Positions 15,545 to 20,918 of a stretch of DNA of 21,003 nt are shown one piece after another. The stretch lies in assembly GCA_964646785.1 (NCBI GenBank), contig CAZYGU010000014.1, forward strand, positions 1 through 21,003, read 5' to 3'. Within the stretch, counting starts at the first letter, position 1. Each line of letters starts with the position of its first letter. The DNA comes from JBGTNQ01 sp964646785. Lineage in GTDB: Bacteria; Patescibacteriota; Minisyncoccia; Phycocordibacterales; Zambryskibacteraceae. A program made the position numbers and the translations under genes. A model generated the notes under the pieces. The model worked only from the letters and a program-made list of their open reading frames with translations, searched no databases and was not told where the DNA came from.

Positions 15545-15584
15545 GCATAACAAAAAACCACCATAAGGTGGTTTTTTGTTATGC
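15545..15584 (+). terminator. Terminator after HU
   Basis: A perfect 18-bp stem GCATAACAAAAAACCACC (15545-15562) / GGTGGTTTTTTGTTATGC (15567-15584) with the loop ATAA. The symmetric A/T tracts suggest use in both directions. Confidence 0.88.
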
Positions 15585-15622
15585 TTAATACGTAATTAAT
15601 ATTATTAGCTTTTATTATATAT

Positions 15623-16015
15623 ATGGCATTATTCTCAGAAACAAAACAGTCTCTCCGTTGGTGGTTAATTATAATCAGTGTTTTAAGTTTGTATTCAACA
15701 ATAGGAGAAGGAGATATTGTACTTGGCGCATCTGATACATTTGATTTAATTGTTCTCCCTGTTTCAATTATTCTCAACCTTATAACACTCTACATTGGAA
15801 TTCGATTTGTATCTCTCATGCAATCAAGCTCAAAAGGTCTTATTCGATTTTTTTGGCTCCTCTTAGCGTGGAACTTACTGGTTGCAATCTATGCTATCGC
15901 ATCAAATTCTATGGAATTAGGACTTACATGGCAATTAGGTGTGCCTCTTGGAGGAGTGCTTGTTGATTTCTATATTCTTATGAATATTAAGCGCCTCTCA
16001 AAGATATCTGTTTAA
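15623..16015 (+). CDS. Four-helix integral membrane protein of unknown function
   Basis: 130 aa, no family recognised. Hydrophobic segments at about residues 11-28, 42-66, 73-94 and 100-122 predict four transmembrane helices, and the ends are charged (SETKQSLRWW at the start, NIKRLSKISV at the end). The start ATG follows an AT-only stretch (tattatatatATG) without Shine-Dalgarno, and no clear -35/-10 pair is visible. The gene sits between two almost identical terminator hairpins (15545-15584 and 16023-16060), so it must have its own promoter or depend on read-through from HU. Confidence 0.75.
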   Translation: MALFSETKQSLRWWLIIISVLSLYSTIGEGDIVLGASDTFDLIVLPVSIILNLITLYIGIRFVSLMQSSSKGLIRFFWLLLAWNLLVAIYAIASNSMELGLTWQLGVPLGGVLVDFYILMNIKRLSKISV

Positions 16016-16022
16016 ATTTCTG

Positions 16023-16060
16023 ACAACAAAAAAACCACCTTATGGTGGTTTTTTTGTTGT
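16023..16060. terminator. Bidirectional terminator between convergent genes
   Basis: A perfect 17-bp stem ACAACAAAAAAACCACC (16023-16039) / GGTGGTTTTTTTGTTGT (16044-16060) with the loop TTAT. It serves the plus-strand membrane protein and the convergent minus-strand gene. Its sequence is nearly the same as the HU terminator. Confidence 0.88.
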
Positions 16061-16066
16061 ACATAT

Positions 16067-16477
16067 CTATACATTCTCGTTATTCAAAATATATTCAAAT
16101 CGTATCTCTCCCCCGCCGTTTGGCACAGAGTATATACGCAAATGCCATAACCGCGCGTCCTGTGTTGAAATTGCCATTTGTAAAACTTCTACCGGTTCCT
16201 CATGCGCAAGAGGTTCCCCTTTTTGTTCATCAATCACACCATCGATAGCAACTCCTTTGTACTCACGTGTCATATTCATTTCTATATCCGCAAGACTCAT
16301 ACGACGCTTCATGTTGTATCTATCTGATAAATCAATCACAACAGCAGCTTCATCTTCAAATGAAGTGTCAAGAAGATACTGCTGTAATGCTTTAATATCA
16401 AGATCAGCGGATTCATATCTCCATACATGACCACTTCCTTCAGGAGGGAGGATCGGATCAATTTCTTCGTGTGACAT
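16067..16477 (-). CDS. Acidic cytoplasmic protein of unknown function
   Basis: 136 aa, not recognised. It has no signal peptide or membrane helix. It begins MSHEEIDPILPPEGSGHVWRY, has a helical stretch (DLDIKALQQYLLDTSFEDE), a central acidic part (AAVVIDLSDRYNMKRRMSLAD) and a beta-rich end (LWHLRIYSVPNGGGEIRFEYI). Asp and Glu dominate. It is the only long frame in this stretch and ends 7 bp before a terminator hairpin, which supports a real gene. The ATG is at 16477. Confidence 0.7.
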   Translation of the reverse strand: MSHEEIDPILPPEGSGHVWRYESADLDIKALQQYLLDTSFEDEAAVVIDLSDRYNMKRRMSLADIEMNMTREYKGVAIDGVIDEQKGEPLAHEEPVEVLQMAISTQDARLWHLRIYSVPNGGGEIRFEYILNNENV

Positions 16478-16514
16478 ACATGCATTGTAGCAGATTGAGA
16501 AGGATGCAGAACAA

Positions 16515-16532
16515 GTGCGGCCAGGGAGAATC
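16515..16532 (-). repeat. 18-bp copy of the 3' end of tRNA-Gly(GCC)
   Basis: These 18 bases are identical to 16682-16699, the 3' end of the downstream tRNA gene on the minus strand (acceptor 3' strand plus part of the T arm). On the minus strand the copy continues inward as a degenerate T arm, GGGAG-AGATT-CTCCC, with a 5-nt loop. It is 167 bp away. It resembles an attachment-site remnant or a decayed second tRNA. Confidence 0.7.
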
Positions 16533-16611
16533 TCTCCCTACGGGAGCAGTAGACCTTTCGTATCGTGCTCACTACGTTCCGCGCGATATACACAAGGTTT
16601 CCGATTCTCCC
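16524..16611. repeat. 88-bp element with inverted ends, copy 1
   Basis: Bounded by GGGAGAATC (16524-16532) and its reverse complement GATTCTCCC (16603-16611). It contains ATCTC...GCAGTAGA near the left end, which is shared with the second 88-bp element at 17941-18028. It overlaps the tRNA-Gly 3'-end copy. No gene is seen in it. Confidence 0.5.
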
Positions 16612-16636
16612 ACGAAAGCTTCACTTTCTTGGGTCC

Positions 16637-16684
16637 CACAAATATAAAAAACACCGAGACTACTCGGTGTTTTTTATATTTGTG
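16637..16684 (-). terminator. Terminator of tRNA-Gly(GCC)
   Basis: A perfect 22-bp stem (16637-16658 with 16663-16684) with loop ACTA and core ACACCGAG/CTCGGTGT. A T6 run lies in the 3' arm on either strand. It starts at the 3' end of the tRNA. Confidence 0.85.
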
Positions 16685-16753
16685 CGGCCAGGGAGAATCG
16701 GACTCCCATCTCATCCTTGGCAAGGACGTGTTCTACCACTAAACCATGGCCGC
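16683..16753 (-). tRNA. tRNA-Gly (anticodon GCC)
   Basis: 71 nt cloverleaf on minus: acceptor GCGGCCA/TGGCCGC with discriminator A, D loop with GG, anticodon stem CGTCC/GGATG and loop TTGCCAA (anticodon GCC), 4-nt variable loop, T stem GGGAG/CTCCC. The T loop is TCCGATT, so position 55 is C rather than the nearly universal U/pseudouridine. CCA is not encoded. Confidence 0.93.
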
Positions 16754-16774
16754 AACTACTCTGTAGTGAAAGTT

Positions 16775-16803
16775 ATACTAACAAAATGGTTCATTTATCG
16801 CAA
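16775..16803 (-). promoter_or_regulatory. Promoter of tRNA-Gly(GCC)
   Basis: Minus strand TTGCGA (16803-16798), 17-bp spacer, TAGTAT (16780-16775). The -35 is made of the last two sense codons of the RNHCP gene. Confidence 0.65.
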
Positions 16804-17103
16804 TAAATCCTCCATTTTTTTACTCACCGCGAGCACCACATCGAAATTATCCTGCGGTAATAACGGGGCCCATCGTTCAAATCCACACTTTACACACTTA
16901 TTCTTGATCCTTAGTTCAGTATTCTTTGTTTCTGTCTCAACCGGCTCCATCATCCCACCACAGCTCTGTGCCCTATCCCCTGGATCAATATCGACATGTT
17001 TACTCCATAAACATTGTTCACAGTGATCTGTGAACCCAGAACCATTATTTGTATGATTACAGTGTTCACAAATAAAATTTTCTACGGTTTTTGTAAACGA
17101 CAT
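16795..17103 (-). CDS. RNHCP-domain zinc-binding protein
   Basis: 102 aa from the ATG at 17103, which is 1 nt after the stop of the glycosylase gene; a TTG at 17112 would overlap that gene. It matches the RNHCP domain pattern: FICEHC, then HCEQCLWSKHVDIDPGDRAQSC with GGMMEPV, then CVKCGFERW. C12, C15, C28, C31, C48, C70 and C73 give zinc-ribbon-like sites. The family is of unknown biochemical function; its name motif is degenerate here (TDHCEQC in place of RNHCP). The tight coupling to the MutY-like gene suggests a shared transcript and possibly a DNA- or RNA-related role (inference). Confidence 0.82.
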   Translation of the reverse strand: MSFTKTVENFICEHCNHTNNGSGFTDHCEQCLWSKHVDIDPGDRAQSCGGMMEPVETETKNTELRIKNKCVKCGFERWAPLLPQDNFDVVLAVSKKMEDLLR

Positions 17104-17104
17104 A

Positions 17105-17923
17105 TTACGCAAGTACGATTGTGTTTTTCTTAATGATAATAATATGTTCGCGATGAAGACCTGCTAAAGCCTTTTCAAAGCGCTCAATCGAAAATCCGAG
17201 CGTTTGAGCCAAATTCCTTACGTCTCCTTTCTGATGTTTTGTTAAGTGCTTTACAATGGCACCCCTTACTTCCCTGTTCGATCCTTCAAATTTCGACTGC
17301 TTTGTATAATGTTTACTCTTTTTATTAGGATTTTCTACCTGACCCTTTAAGAACGCCCCATAATCCATGAGTGCATAATACCACTCACGAGGCTTGTCTG
17401 TATCAACGGTCTGCTCTATGAGTGGGTATAGTTCATTGTCTGATATTGCATCCATTTTCGGGAAAAAATGATGAATATACACTCTTCTAATATTCGTCTC
17501 AATGAACACAACTGGAATATTGAAAGCGAATGCTGAAAGTGAACCCGCTGTTCCTTTTCCAATACCAGGAAGTGAGAGTAACTGATTATAGTCGCTCGGA
17601 ATTACACCCTTATAGTTACCCACGACTTCTTTTGCTAACTCATGAAGAAATCGAGCTCTTCTGTTATATCCAAGCCCTTGCCAGACGCCTAATACCTGCG
17701 ATAACGGTGCCTTTGAAAGAGATTTGACCGTTGGAAACACTCTCAAAAATTCTTGATACTTATCAGTTACCCGTGAAACCTGGGTCTGCTGAAGCATTAT
17801 TTCCGAAACAAGAACTTTGTAAGGATCTTTCTCCCCTCTCCAAGGCATGCTCCGTGCGTGTTTAGAGTAGTGGGTCCAAATTAATTTCTGGAACTTAGTA
17901 ATTTGAGACTTAGTGAGATTCAT
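17105..17923 (-). CDS. MutY-like HhH-GPD DNA glycosylase without Fe-S cluster
   Basis: 272 aa. It matches A/G-specific adenine glycosylase (MutY) over the HhH-GPD core, which in the family removes adenine mispaired with 8-oxoguanine or guanine. Present are MPWRGEKDPYKVLVSEIMLQQTQVSRV with the catalytic-type Glu E41, VWQGLGYNRRARFLHELA, the helix-hairpin-helix LLSLPGIGKGTAGSL (116-129) and LMDYGAFLKG. The residue matching the catalytic Asp (DTNV/DGNV in MutY) is Glu: VFIETNIRRVY, E142. The four Cys of the [4Fe-4S] cluster expected after LMDYGA are absent, and the segment is Lys/Asn-rich instead. The NUDIX-like 8-oxoG domain is also missing; a winged-helix-like tail (about 215-272) replaces it. 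Activity and substrate are uncertain. Confidence 0.85.
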   Translation of the reverse strand: MNLTKSQITKFQKLIWTHYSKHARSMPWRGEKDPYKVLVSEIMLQQTQVSRVTDKYQEFLRVFPTVKSLSKAPLSQVLGVWQGLGYNRRARFLHELAKEVVGNYKGVIPSDYNQLLSLPGIGKGTAGSLSAFAFNIPVVFIETNIRRVYIHHFFPKMDAISDNELYPLIEQTVDTDKPREWYYALMDYGAFLKGQVENPNKKSKHYTKQSKFEGSNREVRGAIVKHLTKHQKGDVRNLAQTLGFSIERFEKALAGLHREHIIIIKKNTIVLA

Positions 17924-17940
17924 AAGATTCCAAAAATTTT

Positions 17941-18028
17941 GGGAATCTCGCCATACAAGCGCAGTAGAAGCGTCCCATTTTTTTCAAATGAGTACATTTC
18001 AAAAATATGCGATGCTTCTTCGATTCCC
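17941..18028. repeat. 88-bp element with inverted ends, copy 2
   Basis: It runs from GGGAATC (17941-17947) to GATTCCC (18022-18028), exactly 88 bp like the element at 16524-16611. It shares ATCTC, TAC and GCAGTAGA at matching positions near its left end. Its right end, TTCGATTCCCGG (18019-18030), is the exact reverse complement of the T-arm bases 18087-18098 of the neighbouring tRNA-Pro. A second hairpin, AGCTGA-acag-TCAGCT, lies at 18036-18051. No gene is seen between 17924 and 18078. Confidence 0.5.
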
Positions 18029-18078
18029 GGGTGTAAGCTGAACAGTCAGCTCACTCCCCAAAAAACTTTGTTTTTCTG

Positions 18079-18149
18079 TCGGGGCGCCGGGAATCGAACC
18101 CGGCCCTCTTGTTCCCAAAACAAGTATACTACCAATATACTACGCCCCG
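18079..18149 (-). tRNA. tRNA-Pro (anticodon UGG)
   Basis: 71 nt on minus: acceptor CGGGGCG/CGCCCCG with discriminator A (C1-G72 is typical of bacterial tRNA-Pro), D loop TTGGTAG, anticodon stem CTTGT/ACAAG and loop TTTGGGA (anticodon TGG), T arm CCGGG-TTCGATT-CCCGG. CCA is not encoded. Confidence 0.95.
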
Positions 18150-18182
18150 ATATGCACTAACTCCTACTTCAAACAGATTTGA

Positions 18183-18211
18183 ATACTAGCACACTCTAAA
18201 ATAACCGTCTA
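18183..18211 (-). promoter_or_regulatory. Possible promoter of tRNA-Pro
   Basis: Minus strand TAGACG (18211-18206), 17-bp spacer, TAGTAT (18188-18183), about 34 nt before the tRNA. The -10 is identical to those of the two tRNA-Gly genes; the -35 is weak. Confidence 0.4.
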
Positions 18212-18224
18212 TTTTATAGCTTTT

Positions 18225-18614
18225 TTAAAGGACAATATTGTCCATGAACAAAACTTTTGCCTTTTTATAATCTGGTGAAATCCTCACAATAACAGCGTCT
18301 ATACTCACAACATCTTCATCTATACTGTTCTCCATACAAAATGTCATAACAGCTTTTTGTACTTTCCTTAGTTTTGCTAAATGGATATTATCCTCAGGTC
18401 TAACTGTTTCATGTGTAACTGCAGCAGATTCAAATGAAACCCTAGATGACTTAACCTCAATAAAATGATACCCGTCTCCCCTTTTTGCAATTAAGTCAAT
18501 TTCTCCCCATGGTCGGAGGTAATTTCGCTCAACAATAGTAAATCCGTGTTTCATAAGAAACTTTAAAGCAATCGCCTCACCAAAATCACCAAAATTCCTT
18601 TTTTTAGTTACCAT
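18225..18614 (-). CDS. YraN family (UPF0102) endonuclease-like protein
   Basis: 129 aa, the usual size. YraN proteins have a restriction-endonuclease-like fold and are thought to act on nucleic acids; their role is not established. The N-terminal helix NFGDFGEAIALKFLMKHGF carries the conserved Glu, E13, and the core motif PWGEIDLIAKRGDGYHFIEVKSS gives the PD-(D/E)xK-type residues (E38, D40, E53, K55). The ATG is at 18614. The gene lies between tRNA-Pro and the candidate origin region, with its 5' end facing the latter. No Shine-Dalgarno is seen. Confidence 0.9.
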   Translation of the reverse strand: MVTKKRNFGDFGEAIALKFLMKHGFTIVERNYLRPWGEIDLIAKRGDGYHFIEVKSSRVSFESAAVTHETVRPEDNIHLAKLRKVQKAVMTFCMENSIDEDVVSIDAVIVRISPDYKKAKVLFMDNIVL

Positions 18615-18660
18615 ATCTAGAATTTATATCTCAATATTGTTACATATGAAACTACAATGC

Positions 18661-18684
18661 AATACGTTTCACGTGAAACGTATT
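18661..18684. promoter_or_regulatory. parS: parS-like centromere site (ParB binding)
   Basis: A perfect 24-bp palindrome whose left half is AATACGTTTCAC. Its central 14 bases GTTTCACGTGAAAC match the well-known bacterial parS consensus TGTTTCACGTGAAACA at every position except the outermost base on each side. ParB bound there spreads and loads SMC near the origin. Confidence 0.75.
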
Positions 18685-18788
18685 TTATATTGCTTGGTCA
18701 AAATATGGCTAATATACTAGACATAGTGAATTTTAGGACAGAAATAGGACAATTATGACCCTTGTCCTTAATACACTTCTCCCCAGAG

Positions 18789-18819
18789 TTATCCACATTT
18801 CCTTAACTTTTGTGGAAAT
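18789..18819. promoter_or_regulatory. DnaA box pair
   Basis: A perfect TTATCCACA (18789-18797) on plus, and TGTGGAAAT (18811-18819), which matches the reverse-oriented box TGTGGATAA in 7 of 9 positions. They face each other with 13 bp between. Confidence 0.6.
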
Positions 18820-18939
18820 CATGGTCATATAATCCATACTGTAAAACACTTTTTACAGTCTCTTCTATTTATTGTAATTAATTTATTACAGACAAGGAGA
18901 CGTACTTAGACGACAATTGTACATAACGGGACCAGTTGA

Positions 18940-18968
18940 TTGATTATAGAGTGAGATTTTGTTAGTAT
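18940..18968 (+). promoter_or_regulatory. Promoter of tRNA-Gly(UCC)
   Basis: TTGATT (18940-18945), 17-bp spacer, TAGTAT (18963-18968), 9 nt before the tRNA 5' end, so the transcript would carry almost no leader. Confidence 0.55.
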
Positions 18969-18977
18969 TTTACGACT

Positions 18978-19048
18978 GCGGGATTAGTTTAATGGTAGAA
19001 TGACAGTTTTCCAAACTGTAAGTGGGAGTTCGATTCTCCCATCCCGCA
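18978..19048 (+). tRNA. tRNA-Gly (anticodon UCC)
   Basis: 71 nt on plus: acceptor GCGGGAT/ATCCCGC with discriminator A, D loop AATGGTAG, anticodon stem ACAGT/ACTGT and loop TTTCCAA (anticodon TCC), T arm GGGAG-TTCGATT-CTCCC. CCA is not encoded. The T arm differs from that of tRNA-Gly(GCC) only at position 55. No clear terminator follows. Confidence 0.95.
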
Positions 19049-19146
19049 CAAAAAACCTACTATAGTGTTTTGTTGAGTAAAATTTACTTTTATACCCAGA
19101 GGGAATAGAAAACCTTTCATTTACCAAGTTTTTGGCTCTGCAAAGC

Positions 19147-19170
19147 AAAAAACCTGCATTTTGCAGGCTT
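19147..19170 (-). terminator. Terminator of tRNA-Arg
   Basis: Minus-strand hairpin CCTGCA-aaa-TGCAGG followed by TTTTTT, starting 16 nt after the tRNA 3' end. Confidence 0.75.
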
Positions 19171-19182
19171 TTCAATCTCTTG

Positions 19183-19254
19183 TGCACCCGGAGGGATTCG
19201 AACCCCCAACGACAGTTCCGAAGACTGTTGTGATATCCATTTCACTACGGGTGC
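19183..19254 (-). tRNA. tRNA-Arg (anticodon UCG)
   Basis: 72 nt on minus: acceptor GCACCCG/CGGGTGC with discriminator A, anticodon stem ACAGT/ACTGT and loop CTTCGGA (anticodon TCG), T arm GGGGG-TTCGAAT-CCCTC with one G-U pair. CCA is not encoded. Confidence 0.94.
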
Positions 19255-19270
19255 ATATACTGACTTAGCC

Positions 19271-19299
19271 ATCATACGTTCTTTTCTGTACTTATTCAA
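19271..19299 (-). promoter_or_regulatory. Promoter of tRNA-Arg
   Basis: Minus strand TTGAAT (19299-19294), 17-bp spacer, TATGAT (19276-19271), 16 nt before the tRNA. It shares the short intergenic region with the divergent nucleotidyltransferase gene. Confidence 0.65.
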
Positions 19300-19352
19300 A
19301 TGACTACCTATACAGTATGAAAGGGAATAGACGAGTGTTAGAATATCTAATT

Positions 19353-20819
19353 ATGGAGAAACTACCTGTACCACAAAGTGTTTCACAAGTAACGCACACC
19401 CTAGAAAATGCGGGATTTGAGGCATATCTTGTTGGTGGGTGCGTGCGTGATCTATTTCTTGGAAAAACACCAAAGGATTGGGATGTAACTACGAATGCTA
19501 AGCCTGATGAAATTATCGCACTTTTTCCAAAAACCTTTTACGAGAATGACTACGGTACTGTTGGTGTTGTAAACGAAGAGGAAACAGATACGAGTCTAAA
19601 AATTATTGAAGTCACCCCTTATAGAACAGAAGGGAAGTATAGTGACGGAAGACGCCCTGACACAGTATCATTTGATGCAACACTTGAGGACGATTTAAAG
19701 AGAAGAGACTTCACTATCAATGCAATTGCATACAATGAAACAAAAAACGTTGTTGTTGACCCGTTTTTTGGTAAAAGTGATATTCAAAAGGGTATCATTC
19801 GAGCAGTAGGGAATCCAGAAGAACGTTTTCATGAAGATGCACTTCGCTTACTCAGGGCCATACGAATTCATTCTGAAATTGGTTTCTCGATCGAAGATGA
19901 AACAAAAGAAGGAATGAAGAAAAGTTCTCACCTCCTAAAGCACATAGCGAAGGAGCGAGTGAGGGATGAGTTTGTCAGAATGATTATGTCAGACCGTCCG
20001 ATGAATGCAATCCTCGCCTGTGAGGAATATGGCGTGCTTGTGTACATTGCTCCTGAACTTGAAGCAACAATCGGTATCGAGCAAAATCAAGCTCATTCAT
20101 ATGATGTTTGGATCCATATTTTAAAATCACTTCAGCACGCAGCCGATAAGAAAGCACCTCTACATATACGACTAACGGCACTATTTCACGATATATCAAA
20201 ACCAGAAACCCGAAGACACTCAAAAGATAAGGAAAAATGGACTTTTTATGGTCACGAAGTTGTTGGCGCAAGAAAAACGCAAACAATACTCAATAATCTT
20301 AAATTTCCCAAGGAACTTATTGATACCGTGGTCAAGTTAGTGCGTTGGCATATGTTTTTTTCTGATACCGAGCAAATAACACTCTCTGCTGTGCGACGAC
20401 TCATCACAAACGTGGGAAGAGAGAACGTGTGGGATCTTATGGAGGTGAGAGTTTGTGATCGTATTGGGACAGGAAGGCCAAAAGAGAACCCCTATCGACT
20501 CAGAAAGTACCGGGCAATGATTGAAGAAGCTCTACATGATCCAGTTTCTGTTGGTATGCTTGCAATAAACGGAGAGGATCTTATTCACATGGAAATCCCA
20601 GTTGGCCCGAAGATAGGGTTTATACTCCATGCCCTCCTTGAAGAGGTACTTGAAGACCCAACACTTAATACAAAGGAAGTTTTAACTAAAAGAGCTAGTG
20701 AACTAGCCAATCTTTCGATAGAAGAACTTAAAAAAAGAGGCGATAGCGGCAAGGAAAAAAGAGAGGTAGAAGAGGAAAAAATACTCAAAAAAATAAGAAG
20801 TAGACATAAGGTGCAATAA
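19353..20819 (+). CDS. cca: CCA-adding tRNA nucleotidyltransferase with HD domain
   Basis: 488 aa from the ATG at 19353; an in-frame ATG at 19317 adds 12 residues, but the family normally starts about 25 residues before the GGxVRD motif, as here. It adds CCA to tRNA 3' ends without a template, using CTP and ATP. Class II nucleotidyltransferase motifs are present: LVGGCVRDLFLG, the metal-binding DWD (KDWDVTT), RRDFTINAIA, and the RNA-binding-domain start DPFFGKSDIQKGIIRAVGNP with ERFHEDALRLLRAIR. An HD domain follows (ALFHDISKP). The tail is Lys/Glu-rich. All four tRNA genes in the window lack CCA, so this activity should be essential. Distinguishing a full CCA enzyme from a poly(A) polymerase needs phylogeny. 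Confidence 0.92.
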   Translation: MEKLPVPQSVSQVTHTLENAGFEAYLVGGCVRDLFLGKTPKDWDVTTNAKPDEIIALFPKTFYENDYGTVGVVNEEETDTSLKIIEVTPYRTEGKYSDGRRPDTVSFDATLEDDLKRRDFTINAIAYNETKNVVVDPFFGKSDIQKGIIRAVGNPEERFHEDALRLLRAIRIHSEIGFSIEDETKEGMKKSSHLLKHIAKERVRDEFVRMIMSDRPMNAILACEEYGVLVYIAPELEATIGIEQNQAHSYDVWIHILKSLQHAADKKAPLHIRLTALFHDISKPETRRHSKDKEKWTFYGHEVVGARKTQTILNNLKFPKELIDTVVKLVRWHMFFSDTEQITLSAVRRLITNVGRENVWDLMEVRVCDRIGTGRPKENPYRLRKYRAMIEEALHDPVSVGMLAINGEDLIHMEIPVGPKIGFILHALLEEVLEDPTLNTKEVLTKRASELANLSIEELKKRGDSGKEKREVEEEKILKKIRSRHKVQ

Positions 20820-20857
20820 AAAAGCCTAACTTTGGGGTTATAAAAATAATAAAATCA

Positions 20858-20904
20858 AGCAAAAACAAAAACCGCTCAAAGCAGTTGCGGTGCTCAAGCG
20901 GTTT
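20858..20904 (-). terminator. Minus-strand terminator at the right edge
   Basis: On minus, AAACCGCT (20904-20897) pairs with AGCGGTTT (20876-20869) around an inner stem AGCA/TGCT, followed by TTTTGTTTTT. It points left, so a minus-strand transcript enters from beyond the window and converges on the cca gene. Confidence 0.7.
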
Positions 20905-20918
20905 GGGGAAAGGGCCGC

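Larger units (their letters stand above)
18615..18977. other. Gene-free region with origin/partition features (candidate oriC)
   Basis: 363 bp without a gene. It contains a perfect parS-like palindrome, a perfect DnaA box with a second degenerate one in opposite orientation, AT-rich stretches (18681-18720 and 18860-18895) and three more inverted repeats: AGGACAA/TTGTCCT (18748-18775 area), ACTGTAAAA/TTTTACAGT (about 18838-18859) and TGTAAT/ATTACA (about 18875-18892). The tRNA-Gly promoter is at its right end. Calling it an origin is inference. Confidence 0.5.

Noticed and set aside
16511..16690. Complete integrative element bounded by the tRNA-Gly repeats
   Set aside because: Only 167 bp separate the repeats and no integrase or other gene lies between them.
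16515..19187. Short frames antisense to the tRNAs (for example plus 16515-16742, plus 17903-18160, minus 18984-19187) reading like GRIELP or GNRTRP
   Set aside because: These are the well-known false proteins produced by reading through tRNA genes on the opposite strand.
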